NCBI RefSeq assembly: GCF_000317635.1
Contig: NC_019779.1
Location: forward strand, 1,550,001-1,614,000
From: Halothece sp. PCC 7418
GTDB lineage: Bacteria > Cyanobacteriota > Cyanobacteriia > Cyanobacteriales > Rubidibacteraceae
Reading direction: 5' to 3'
Length of the DNA: 64,000 nt
Notes under the pieces: generated by a model
The model's database searches: none
Seen by the model: only the letters and a program-made list of their open reading frames with translations
What the model was told of the DNA's origin: nothing
Position numbers and translations under genes: made by a program
Part shown: piece by piece, positions 43,893-52,914 of the stretch
How positions within the stretch are numbered: the stretch's first letter is position 1
How the letters are laid out: the number at the start of each line of letters is the position of its first letter

Positions 43893-44931
43893 ATGCTCAC
43901 ACTAAACTACCGATACCGTATCTATCCCAACAAACAGCAGGAAGAAACTCTCACGGAGATTCTTGAAATCTGCCGTAGTGCGTATAACTATGCTTTGCGG
44001 GAGATTAAAGATTGGTGTGGTAGTCGAAAATGTAGTATTGACCGATGCAGCTTAGTCTCAGAATATATCATTCCCGCCGATGAAAAATTTCCCAGTGAGT
44101 TAAAGCAACTCAACGCACTTCCCAAAGCGAAGAAACAATTCCCAAAATTAAAGAAAGTCCCATCTCAAGTCTTGCAGCAAACAATCAAGCAGCTACATAG
44201 AGCATTTGTTCTTTGTTCTTTGTTCTTCGTTCTTTGTTATTTTGTTCTTTGTTGGCTGTTAATCAATGAACCATGAACCACGAACCACGAACCACGAACC
44301 ATGAACCATGAACCATGAACCATGAACATCCACCGACTCACTTTTTTTCAAGACCATGCAAAGGAAGCTGGGATTGCTCCAACGCAGATTGAGTCGGAAA
44401 AAGAGAGGGTCTAAAAACTACCATAAGCAGAGACTTAAAGTAGCACGACTGCACCACAAAATTGATAACGCCAGAAAAAACTTCCACTACCAAACCGCAC
44501 ACCGACTGTGCAATCAAGCAGAGATGATTTTTGTCGAAGACTTAGATTTTCGCATGACTGCCAAAGGGATGTTTGGCAAGCAGATGCTAGATGCAGGGTT
44601 TGGACAATTCCGACAAATTCTCAAAGAAGTGTGTTGGAAGCGGGGAAAGTATTTCGCAGAAGTGGAGGCAAAAGGAAGCACCCAAACTTGTCCAAGATGC
44701 AGCACTCATGTTGGGAAAGATCTCAGTGTAAGGATTCATGAATGTCCTGAGTGTAACTTAGTCGCGGACAGGGATGTGGCTGCTGCTTGTGTGCTACGAA
44801 ATCGAGGAATCGAAAAGATAAATAGTACCGTCGGACAGATGGGAATCAAAAGGCCTAGGCAATCGGGCTGTCGGGAGACTGGAATCCCAGTCTTAGATCA
44901 GTGGTGTAATCCCATTCATGGGAATAACTAG
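43893..44931 (+). pseudogene. tnpB: tnpB, centre lost and replaced by heptamer repeats
   Basis: The N-terminal piece (43893 to about 44205) is TnpB (YRYRIYPNKQQEETL, CRSAYNYALREIKDW). The C-terminal piece (44356-44931) has RRLSRKKRGSKNYHKQRLKV, FVEDLDFRMT (second RuvC Glu region), the zinc finger CPRCSTHVG...CPEC and RDVAAACVLRNRG (third RuvC Asp). Between them the part with the first RuvC Asp (GIDLG) is absent and replaced by heptamer repeats. It is therefore a nuclease-dead pseudogene. The right end retains the region of a possible guide RNA. Confidence 0.85.
44205..44327 (+). repeat. Two arrays of 7-bp tandem repeats in tnpB
   Basis: A TTTGTTC-type array (about 44205-44254) and an ATGAACC/ACGAACC array (about 44266-44327) lie side by side. 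The TTTGTTC family also occurs at 54738-54760 (as GAACAAA) and, degenerate, at 58028-58052. This recalls the heptameric STRR sequences described in cyanobacteria. Confidence 0.85.
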
Positions 44932-44969
44932 GAAGCCCCCGCTAAACTTCGTTATAGCGGGGGAGGATG

Positions 44970-46766
44970 TCACTCTACCCAAAATTCAAAGGGAAGGCGA
45001 GCATAGGCTTGGTTGGGGTCATTAAGGAGACGAAACTCTTCCCAGGCAGCACGGAGTTTGTCTAAACGGCTATTAAAGATGTGATCTGAACTGGGAGTTA
45101 GGCGCGTGTTTCCTGTGAAACGTTTTAAGAATTGTTCCTCAAAAAGATTGGTTTTTGGATATTGTTGCAGTTCCCAGTCATCCCCTAATTCTGATGCTTG
45201 GGCTGCGTGCGCGATCGCGCTTTCTAAACCCCCTAATTCATCCACTAACCCGATCTCTTTTGCATCTTCTCCTGACCAAACGCGACCTTGTGCAATTTTT
45301 GCCACTTCTTCTTTCGGGAGATCTCTAGCGGTTGATACTTTTGCCAAAAACTCGTCATAAATCTGATCAACGACATCTTGATAAACTGCTAATTCTTGCT
45401 CAGTTTTCGGGCGAGAAATGGTATTTAATCCCGCTAAATCTCCTGTTGCAACATCATCCCATGTAATACCATTTTCATTAGCAATTTCTTGAATATTGGG
45501 TAACACGCCAAACACACCAATTGAACCTGTTATTGTATTCGGTTGGGCAAAAATCCGATTTCCTCCTAAAGCAATCCAATACCCCCCTGATGCAGCAACA
45601 TTTCCCATAGAGATAATCACGGGTTTTTTGTCTCGCGTTAATTTTAATTCTCGTAAAATGACATCGGATGCGGTTGCACTTCCCCCAGGACTATTAATGC
45701 GTAAAACAACCGCTTTTACCTCCTCATCTTCTCGTAGTTTTCGGATTTGTTGACTCACGCGATCGCTGCCAATATTATCTAACGCTCCTTCGCCATTAAC
45801 AATACTGCCTTGGGCATAAAGAACAGCTATTTTATTATCAGAAATGGTTTCTGCTGCATCCTCTTTTTTGACCTCACTATACCGCGCGATCGAAATATTG
45901 GGAAAAGCCTCTTCCTCTTCTGCATTTCCGCTTAAAGATTCCAGTTGTTTGTTCACCTCATCTTCATGAGCAATCCGATCCACTAATCCCAATTCTTGCG
46001 CTTGTTTTGCTAATAACAATCCTTCTTGATCAACAATTTGTTGTAAATCAGCAACGCTGATATTTCTGGCTTCTCCAACACTGCTTAAAAATTCACCCCA
46101 AAGATCCTCTAAAAGGGCGGTTGTTTGTTCTCTATTTTCTTGACTAAAATCTTGACGAATAAAAGGTTCAACGGCTGACTTATATTCTCCCACGCGAACA
46201 ATCTGAATACCAATCCCATATTTTTCAAACGCACCAGCAAAAAACGTTTGTTCAGACCGTAACCCATTAATTTCTAAATTTCCCAGTGGATTTAAAATAA
46301 TTTCATCCGCAACTGAGGCAAGATAATATTCTCTTTCACTTAAGGTAAGATCATAAGCAATTACCTTTTTCCCACTCGCCTTAAAATCAGCCAATCCCTG
46401 ACGAATTTCTTTTAACACTGCATAACCTGTTGCATTTTGTCCTTTGCTTCCATCGAGTAAAATGCCTTTAATTTTATTATCTGTTTCTGCTTTGTCTAAG
46501 GAATCTAAAACTTTTTGTACAGTCAAAGGACGAACTTCATCTTCTAATAAACTTTCAGCAAAACTGAGAGGCGGATTCGTATCTTGAATCGGTTTAGACA
46601 GATCAAAAACGAGGATAGAATCAGAAGTAAGTTGTGGTTCTTGGGCTCGGTTTCCTACCAGTAATAAGAGAACAAATAAACTGGTTGTTCCAACAATAGA
46701 AAATAAAACTAATCCGAGAAAACTTCCCACGAGGGTAGCGACAAGTTGCTTAAAAAAATTACGCAT
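44970..46766 (-). CDS. sppA: Signal peptide peptidase SppA, long (67K) type
   Basis: The 598-aa membrane protease has an N-terminal anchor (VATLVGSFLGLVLFSIVG) and two SppA/S49 domains. The catalytic Lys is in VGEYKSAVEPF (about residue 200) and the Ser in SMGNVAASGGYWIAL (about 395). Known to degrade signal peptides and, in cyanobacteria, linked to light-acclimation of antenna. Its stop codon lies at the edge of the IS right end, so the last residues may have been altered by the insertion. Confidence 0.92.
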   Translation of the reverse strand: MRNFFKQLVATLVGSFLGLVLFSIVGTTSLFVLLLLVGNRAQEPQLTSDSILVFDLSKPIQDTNPPLSFAESLLEDEVRPLTVQKVLDSLDKAETDNKIKGILLDGSKGQNATGYAVLKEIRQGLADFKASGKKVIAYDLTLSEREYYLASVADEIILNPLGNLEINGLRSEQTFFAGAFEKYGIGIQIVRVGEYKSAVEPFIRQDFSQENREQTTALLEDLWGEFLSSVGEARNISVADLQQIVDQEGLLLAKQAQELGLVDRIAHEDEVNKQLESLSGNAEEEEAFPNISIARYSEVKKEDAAETISDNKIAVLYAQGSIVNGEGALDNIGSDRVSQQIRKLREDEEVKAVVLRINSPGGSATASDVILRELKLTRDKKPVIISMGNVAASGGYWIALGGNRIFAQPNTITGSIGVFGVLPNIQEIANENGITWDDVATGDLAGLNTISRPKTEQELAVYQDVVDQIYDEFLAKVSTARDLPKEEVAKIAQGRVWSGEDAKEIGLVDELGGLESAIAHAAQASELGDDWELQQYPKTNLFEEQFLKRFTGNTRLTPSSDHIFNSRLDKLRAAWEEFRLLNDPNQAYARLPFEFWVE

Positions 46767-46817
46767 AATAAATCGTTATCTATAATTGATACCGTTTCTA
46801 AAAAGTTAAGTTACAGT

Positions 46818-46910
46818 TTATCCCCCCTTAGCCCCCCTTATTAAGGGAATCCCCCCTAACCTCCTCACGCTTGGCTCCGGCTTCGCAAGGGGGGAACCCT
46901 TGGGGGGATC
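46818..46910. repeat. G-run palindromic repeat copy upstream of sppA
   Basis: TATCCCCCCTTAGCCCCCCT, then AATCCCCCCTAACCTCCTCAC and TTCGCAAGGGGGGAAC, followed by TTGGGGGGAT. It is the same family as the copies in the CAST cargo. The gap 46767-46963 holds little else. Confidence 0.75.
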
Positions 46911-46963
46911 GTTATGTAGGGCTAGTTGATCGAAATGGTATGAAATAGTAAGCAGCTTACATT

Positions 46964-48082
46964 CTAACGTGGATCGAGAGCATCTCTTAAACCATCACCG
47001 AGTAAATTAAAGGCTAAAACCGTTAAAATGATCATAATTGCAGGGGGCCAGACCAGCCAAGGTTGTAACACTAAGACCGAAGCATTGGTGGCAACTGAGA
47101 GTAAGTTTCCCCAAGAGGGATCGGGTTGTTGAATCCCTAAGCCAATTAAACTTAAAACCGATTCTGCTAAGATAAAACTGGGAACAGCCAAGGTAGCTGA
47201 AATAATAATATAAGTGGCGGTCTGAGGTAAAACATGACGCACAATAATATAAAATGAATTTCCCCCTAACGCCCGTGCTGCTTCGACAAATTCTCGTTCT
47301 TTAATTGATAAAACTTGTCCTCGAATGACCCTCGCCAACCCTGACCAACTAACAAAAGAGGTAATCACAATAATTAGTAAAAACCGTTGGGAACTGGTTA
47401 AACTAGCGGGTAAAACAGCAGCGAGAGCGACTAATAAATAAATGGTGGGAATGGTCATTAACACTTCCACAAAGCGCATGACAACCGCATCAATGATGCC
47501 CCCAAAGTAACCCGAAATTCCGCCAAAAATCATCCCAAGGGGAAAAGAAATAGCAATGCCAAATAAGCCAATAAATAAACTAATTCTTCCCCCATGAACG
47601 AGACGAGAAAATTGATCGCGCCCTTGTTCATCTGTTCCTAAAAGATGAAATTTAGCCGAGCCAGTTGTTCCAAATAGGTGACGGTTAACTCCCCAACCTG
47701 AAAACAGTTCTACTGGTTCAAAATTTGGCGGAAAGGGAATCCGAATCGGTAGGATCTGATAAGAAGATCCAGAAACAAATAACCGCAAGGGTGAAGGCTG
47801 GTTAAAATTAACATTGAGTTCCCGTTCTCCCGTCTCTAAATTAACGGGCCCTTGTTCAGTGGGATAGACATGAGGACCGATCCATTCTTGGGTTTGCTGA
47901 TTACGCCAATAAATTTCTGTCGGAGGGAGTAAAGACCCATTGGCTTGTGAGGTATAGGGGTCGTAAGGCGCAACAAAATCAGCAGCAATGACGACTAAAT
48001 AAAAGAGCAGGAGAAGAGAAGCCCCTAAACGGGCTAAGGAATTCTTTTTGAGTTTGCGCCACCAGTTCATAAATCTAGTCAA
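46964..48082 (-). CDS. Peptide/nickel-type ABC transporter permease (DppC-like)
   Basis: This 372-aa inner-membrane protein has an N-terminal span (ARLGASLLLLFYLVVIAADFVAPYDPY), a long insert (residues about 40-130) and a BPD_transp_1 core with the EAA loop EFVEAARALGGNSFYIIVRHVLP. It ends FNLLGDGLRDALDPR as in the DppC/OppC group. No partner genes are adjacent. Confidence 0.9.
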   Translation of the reverse strand: MTRFMNWWRKLKKNSLARLGASLLLLFYLVVIAADFVAPYDPYTSQANGSLLPPTEIYWRNQQTQEWIGPHVYPTEQGPVNLETGERELNVNFNQPSPLRLFVSGSSYQILPIRIPFPPNFEPVELFSGWGVNRHLFGTTGSAKFHLLGTDEQGRDQFSRLVHGGRISLFIGLFGIAISFPLGMIFGGISGYFGGIIDAVVMRFVEVLMTIPTIYLLVALAAVLPASLTSSQRFLLIIVITSFVSWSGLARVIRGQVLSIKEREFVEAARALGGNSFYIIVRHVLPQTATYIIISATLAVPSFILAESVLSLIGLGIQQPDPSWGNLLSVATNASVLVLQPWLVWPPAIMIILTVLAFNLLGDGLRDALDPR

Positions 48083-48256
48083 TAATTGAAGAATTGCACC
48101 CGATCATAGACTCTCATTTTAGCCTGAGCAACCATCCTTAGCCAATTGACAACGGTGAAGGCACAATAGACAATAATTAGGGAGGGGAAGGGATTTCGGG
48201 GAATAATATCCAGTAATGACAAATCAAGTATCAATTATTTATTATTAATGATCAAT

Positions 48257-48856
48257 ATGGCTTCTTCCATTTGGCCCTACAAAAGTCCTGGCATTCCTGA
48301 TCACCTTTTTGAAAGGCTTCCTGGGATTCCCCTCACGAAGCGAGAGGTGAGGTTATTATTAATTTCTTATTTACGCTTAGAACCCAATTCTGTCTTGTGG
48401 GATGTGGGGGCGGGGACGGGAACGATTCCCGTTGAGTCGGGGTTACTTTGTCCAGAAGCCCGCATTTTTGCTGTAGAACGCGATGAAGAAGTGGTTGATT
48501 TGATTCAACATAATTGTACTCGTTTCGGAGTCAAAAATGTACAGGTGATTCAAGGGGTTGCGCCGACTTGTTTGGATCAGTTACCTGAGCTTCCCCATCG
48601 CGTCTGTTTGGAAGGGGGGCGAGAGGTTCATCATATATTAGAGCAAGTGTGGGATTATGTCCAACCGCAAGGGCGTGTGGTCGCAGTCGCCAATAATTTA
48701 GAAAGTTTATATCGCCTCTCGGAAGGGTTTGCGAAACTTCAAGCCCGTAATATTGAAGTGGTGCAGTCGTCGGTGAACCGTTTAGAAACCCGAGGAACAA
48801 CACAAGTTTTTGCTGCGGTTGATCCAATCTTTGTTTTGAGTGGAGAAAAGTTATAG
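48257..48856 (+). CDS. cbiT: Precorrin-8W/cobalt-precorrin decarboxylating C15-methyltransferase, CbiT-type
   Basis: This 199-aa SAM enzyme acts in corrin synthesis. It starts (from ATG 48257) ASSIWPYKSPGIPDHLFERL, typical of cyanobacterial CbiT, with LTKREVRLLLISYLRL and the SAM-binding motif LWDVGAGTGTIPVESGLL. VERDEEVVDLI and VCLEGGREV follow. ATG 48248 is an alternative. Stand-alone gene in front of the GGDEF/EAL protein. Confidence 0.9.
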   Translation: MASSIWPYKSPGIPDHLFERLPGIPLTKREVRLLLISYLRLEPNSVLWDVGAGTGTIPVESGLLCPEARIFAVERDEEVVDLIQHNCTRFGVKNVQVIQGVAPTCLDQLPELPHRVCLEGGREVHHILEQVWDYVQPQGRVVAVANNLESLYRLSEGFAKLQARNIEVVQSSVNRLETRGTTQVFAAVDPIFVLSGEKL

Positions 48857-48971
48857 CTGGATTTGTCATCGTCCTAGGAAACAAATATCTGACAGTGATC
48901 CCAAGGGATCGCTAAAATGGGGGAAGGTGTCTAATAACACATTTTGGCAACGGAATTAACGGCGCAACCCA

Positions 48972-51900
48972 GTGATGGCAAGGGTGATGAAGAATTGGAA
49001 GATGACAAGTGACTTTAAATCAGTATCACAACGGATTCAAGGCACACTACAAGACATTCAGGAGTTTTTAGACGTTGATCGCGTTGACCTTTATCAATTC
49101 TTAGCCGATGGTAGTGGTAAAGTGATTGCAGAGGTCTTGTCTGCTCAAACCCCCCTTCCTTCCTTGCTACACTTGCGGTTTCCAGCGTCTGATATTCCAC
49201 AGGTAGCGCGCGATCGATTTTTAAAGCAACGAGTTCGCATTGCGGTTGATGTTGGTTTCGGAAAACAATTTCAACAGTTTCCTTATGGTCAAGATCAGGT
49301 TACCTATACTGACGCTTCCCCTTGTCATTTGCAATATTTAAAAAAGTTAGAGATTCAAGCAAGTTTGACTTATCCCATTATTATTCGGGGGGAATTGTGG
49401 GGCTTGCTGTTAATTCATCATCGTAATAATCGCCTTTGGCAAAAAAGTCAATTATCAATGTTGGAGTTGTTAAGTGAACGGTTAACGTTACTGATTACAA
49501 CCGAACAGTTGTCACAATGCGAAAGCACCCTATTATATCGAGAAGAAACTTTGACAACTTTGCGGGAGTTACTAAAAAGCACAGAAAATGATGCTTCCCT
49601 ACAGCAGGTTTTGGAAAAAGTGGTTGCTGCTTATAATGGCTGTGGTGGAAGAATCTTTTTACAACGGCTCTCTGGAGAAACCAAGGTTTATGAAACTGGA
49701 GAACAGCCTGATATCAAAGCCTTGCAGCAGGTCAGTGAGTGTGAGGTGACTCTGGAAGAGACACTGGCGTGGCAAAAAAATTTACTTTCTTGTGAACAAG
49801 TTGATTTAGAAGAAGTGGATTATTCTTTATCGGTTTATCACTTTGATTTAACTCCCGATGAACCTTATGTTGGTTTAGTCCTTCCGTTATCTTCGCGATC
49901 GCATCGGGAAGGCTATTTAACCATTTTTCGCCACAATCAACCGCAAACAGTATGGTGGGCGGGTCGTCCGCCCCAAACTGCTGAAGAGAGGAAACAACTA
50001 CGACCCTCTTTTGCGCCTTGGAAACAAGAGGTGCAGTTGTCTGCTTGGCAAAACTGGACAACAGAAGAGGTGAATCTAGGCTGCGCGATCGCGCAACTGT
50101 TAACGGATCACTTTCAGCAACAAGAGCTAAGCACTGCGGTAAATTTTCAAGAAAACTATCATGCCGTTACTCAACTCCCCAATCGGGCTTTCTTTACAGA
50201 ACAACTGAATTTACTCATCTCTGAACAGACAAGAACGAATGAACTATTTGCAATTATCTTTCTGGATTTAGATCGCTTTCAACAAGTGAATAATACCCTC
50301 GGTCATACCGCAGGGGATCAACTGCTGCAACAGGTTGCCGAACGTCTCAAAACCCATTTCACCCCTAAGAATACGATTCTCGCTCACTGGCATGGTGATA
50401 AATTTGTCATCGTGCTACGAGAAGTCAATCAATTAGATAGCGCGGAATTGGAAGCAGCCATCAGTTTAATTGGTGATTGTTTGCAAGCTCCTTTTCCCCT
50501 CTTAGGACATGAAGTGTATGTGAAAGCCAGTTGGGGGGTCGCCATTAGTCCCTATGATGGTGATGAAGCAGAAACCTTGTTGCTCAATGCGGAAACTGCT
50601 ATGTATAGCGCGAAACAACAAGGGCGCAATCGTTACCAAGTTTATAGCCCTTCGCTGCGATCGCCGCTGAATCCCTTAACCCTAGAAACAGAAATTCGTA
50701 ACTCTCTGCAAAATAACGATTTCTTTCTCTATTATCAACCGCAAATGAACTTACAGACAGGAGAAATTACTGCTGTAGAAGCTCTCATGCGTTGGCAACA
50801 TCCTCAGCGCGGATTGCTCAGTCCAGTCCATTTTATTCCCTTTGCCGAAGAAAGCGATCTGATTTGCGAACTAGGAGATTGGGTCTTAAAAACCGCCTGT
50901 GAGCAACTGGCGCAGTGGCGAGAGGAAGGAATTAAGGAAATCCGAGTTGCAGTCAATGTTTCGGGTCGTCAGTTTCAACAAGCCGAATTTGTGGAAACCA
51001 TTCAGCAAATTTTAGTAGAGACGGGAATTCCCCCATCCGCCCTCGAAATTGAAATTACCGAAACCACCGCAGCCCAAAATATCGATCTGACCCACTGGAT
51101 TCTCAAACAGTTGCAGGACATGGGAGTGAGCGTTGCTCTTGATGATTTTGGCATGGGCTATTCTTCCCTCAATGCCATTAAAACTTTCCCTTTGAATACG
51201 ATTAAGATTGATCGCAATTTTATTAAAGATCTTAATATCAATACCGTTGACAGCGCGATCGTTAATAGCATCATCACCTTAGCTCAAGGTTTAAACTTGC
51301 GTGTTGTTGCAGAAGGGGTGGAAACCTTACAACAACTGCAAACTTTAAGCAATATTCCTTTCCCCTCCACCAGTCCAGAAACCAGCCAAGAGATACAAGG
51401 CTATTTTCTCAGTGAGCCTCTCTCTGCGGAAGAAATCACGGAGTTTTTACAGAATAGTTTATCCAAGAGACTACATTTCCCTTCGCAAAAAACGAGTCAG
51501 ACCCTAGACGATCACAGGACTGTAACCCTTTCACCAGAGGCGGAAAACCAGACTCAGTTTTCTCAGGTGGGTAATTCTCAACTGCAACAACTATTGAATC
51601 AAACTCGACGGGAACAATTGGTCGCTCAAATTACGCAACAAGTTCATGGGTCTCTCGATCTAGAGGAAATTTTTCAGGTCACTGTTGAAGAAATTCGGGA
51701 CTTTTTACAAACGGATCGGGTGCTTCTCTATCGGTTTGATGAAAATTGGAATGGAAGAGTTGTCATTGAATCTGTTGCTGACAATTGGGAAGCCTTATTT
51801 AATCGTGAAATTGATGATCCTTGTTTTCAGGTTAAATCCGCACCTTTATATAGCAATGGGCGAGTATTGGCGATTCAGGATATTGAAACAGCAGAGATGA

Positions 51901-52652
51901 CTGACTGTTATCGCGATATGCTGCGATCGTTTCAAGTGCGAGCCAATTTAGTGATTCCGATTCTTAATCAAGACAATTTATGGGGATTGCTGATCGCCCA
52001 TCACTGTCGCAGTAGTCGGAATTGGCATCCCACAGAAGTCAGTTTATTAAAACAATTAGCAACACAAGTGGGGGTTGCGATCTATCAGGCAGAACTTTAT
52101 CAAAAACTGCAACAAGCCAATCACAAACTCGAAGAACTTGCGATTAAGGATGGTTTGACCAAAATTGCCAACCGTCGCTGGTTTGATGATACCCTTGATC
52201 GCCAATGGCAACGCCTGCAACGAGAAAAACGACCCTTAGCCTTAATTTTATGCGATATTGATGATTTTAAGCCCTACAATGACTACTACGGTCATCAAAT
52301 GGGCGATCAATGTCTTGTACAAGTCGCTCAGGCGTTACAAAATGTTGCGAAGCGTCCTGATGATCTGGTGGCGCGATACGGTGGCGAAGAGTTTGCCATT
52401 ATCTTACCGAATACCCCCGGGGACAAAGCAATGGTGGTCGCGGAAAGAGCACGAAAAGCGGTCTCTCGTTTAAAGATTCCTCATCTGAAGTCCTCCACTG
52501 CTCCTTATATCACTCTCAGTTTAGGGGTCGGCGCATTAGTTCCTAGTGCGGAAAACAGCCGTAAGGAATTAATTCGTCGTGCGGATCAGGCGTTGTATGC
52601 AGCCAAAGGCTGGGGGCGCGATCGCGCAATTAATTTTCTCTATCAACAATAA
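48972..52652 (+). CDS. GAF-GGDEF-EAL-GAF-GGDEF protein with cyanobacteriochrome-like GAF domains
   Basis: The 1226-aa protein starts with a phytochrome-like GAF (about 20-180: FPASDIPQVARDRFLKQRV, then SPCHLQYLKKL with the Cys-His of bilin-binding). GGDEF-1 (about 400-560) is degenerate (HGDKF). EAL (about 575-820) looks active (EALMRWQHP, EIEITET, ALDDFGMGYSS). A second GAF (about 885-1050) has DDPCF and TDCYRDMLRSFQVRANLVIP, fitting a DXCF cyanobacteriochrome. GGDEF-2 (about 1065-1225) has RYGGEEFAI, active. It may couple two light signals to opposing c-di-GMP reactions. Start codon uncertain among several near 48972-49003. Confidence 0.92.
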   Translation: MMARVMKNWKMTSDFKSVSQRIQGTLQDIQEFLDVDRVDLYQFLADGSGKVIAEVLSAQTPLPSLLHLRFPASDIPQVARDRFLKQRVRIAVDVGFGKQFQQFPYGQDQVTYTDASPCHLQYLKKLEIQASLTYPIIIRGELWGLLLIHHRNNRLWQKSQLSMLELLSERLTLLITTEQLSQCESTLLYREETLTTLRELLKSTENDASLQQVLEKVVAAYNGCGGRIFLQRLSGETKVYETGEQPDIKALQQVSECEVTLEETLAWQKNLLSCEQVDLEEVDYSLSVYHFDLTPDEPYVGLVLPLSSRSHREGYLTIFRHNQPQTVWWAGRPPQTAEERKQLRPSFAPWKQEVQLSAWQNWTTEEVNLGCAIAQLLTDHFQQQELSTAVNFQENYHAVTQLPNRAFFTEQLNLLISEQTRTNELFAIIFLDLDRFQQVNNTLGHTAGDQLLQQVAERLKTHFTPKNTILAHWHGDKFVIVLREVNQLDSAELEAAISLIGDCLQAPFPLLGHEVYVKASWGVAISPYDGDEAETLLLNAETAMYSAKQQGRNRYQVYSPSLRSPLNPLTLETEIRNSLQNNDFFLYYQPQMNLQTGEITAVEALMRWQHPQRGLLSPVHFIPFAEESDLICELGDWVLKTACEQLAQWREEGIKEIRVAVNVSGRQFQQAEFVETIQQILVETGIPPSALEIEITETTAAQNIDLTHWILKQLQDMGVSVALDDFGMGYSSLNAIKTFPLNTIKIDRNFIKDLNINTVDSAIVNSIITLAQGLNLRVVAEGVETLQQLQTLSNIPFPSTSPETSQEIQGYFLSEPLSAEEITEFLQNSLSKRLHFPSQKTSQTLDDHRTVTLSPEAENQTQFSQVGNSQLQQLLNQTRREQLVAQITQQVHGSLDLEEIFQVTVEEIRDFLQTDRVLLYRFDENWNGRVVIESVADNWEALFNREIDDPCFQVKSAPLYSNGRVLAIQDIETAEMTDCYRDMLRSFQVRANLVIPILNQDNLWGLLIAHHCRSSRNWHPTEVSLLKQLATQVGVAIYQAELYQKLQQANHKLEELAIKDGLTKIANRRWFDDTLDRQWQRLQREKRPLALILCDIDDFKPYNDYYGHQMGDQCLVQVAQALQNVAKRPDDLVARYGGEEFAIILPNTPGDKAMVVAERARKAVSRLKIPHLKSSTAPYITLSLGVGALVPSAENSRKELIRRADQALYAAKGWGRDRAINFLYQQ

Positions 52653-52656
52653 CCGT

Positions 52657-52896
52657 TCAATCCACTTGCAACAGGGGTTCATGAGGATTAGGTGAGGGAT
52701 GGGGTGGCGAAGAAACAGAAGAAGTCTGCGTCGGTTGCTGACTCACCATCATCAAAGCCAGTAGCAAACCAACGAGAAATCCAGTGAAAAATGTCCAACC
52801 ATGAGACGGGTCAAATGAACAAAGTAAACGCCGATCGCGCCCATAAATTTGAATAGACCAGCCTTCATCAATCTTGTTTTGAATAGAATACTTCAT
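52657..52896 (-). CDS. Small single-span membrane protein, unknown
   Basis: The 79-aa product has a soluble N-terminal part (SIQNKIDEGWSIQIYGRDRRLLC), one span (TFFTGFLVGLLLALMMV) and a proline-serine-rich tail. It lies 18 bp downstream of the flv2-like gene on the same strand, so it may be the last gene of that unit. No family recognised. Confidence 0.6.
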   Translation of the reverse strand: MKYSIQNKIDEGWSIQIYGRDRRLLCSFDPSHGWTFFTGFLVGLLLALMMVSQQPTQTSSVSSPPHPSPNPHEPLLQVD

Positions 52897-52914
52897 CTGC
52901 TTTTTCTCCTTATA

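Larger units (their letters stand above)
43711..44970 (+). mobile_element. Decayed IS200/IS605-type element
   Basis: The left end has an imperfect hairpin (CCCGTTA 43718-43724 with TAACGGG 43735-43741). The right end has the strong hairpin CCCCCGCTA (44936-44944) with TAGCGGGGG (44955-44963), followed by AGGATGTCAC. No tnpA is present. Only a broken tnpB is carried, so the element is immobile unless helped. Boundaries are approximate. The right end runs into the sppA stop at 44970-44972. Confidence 0.75.
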
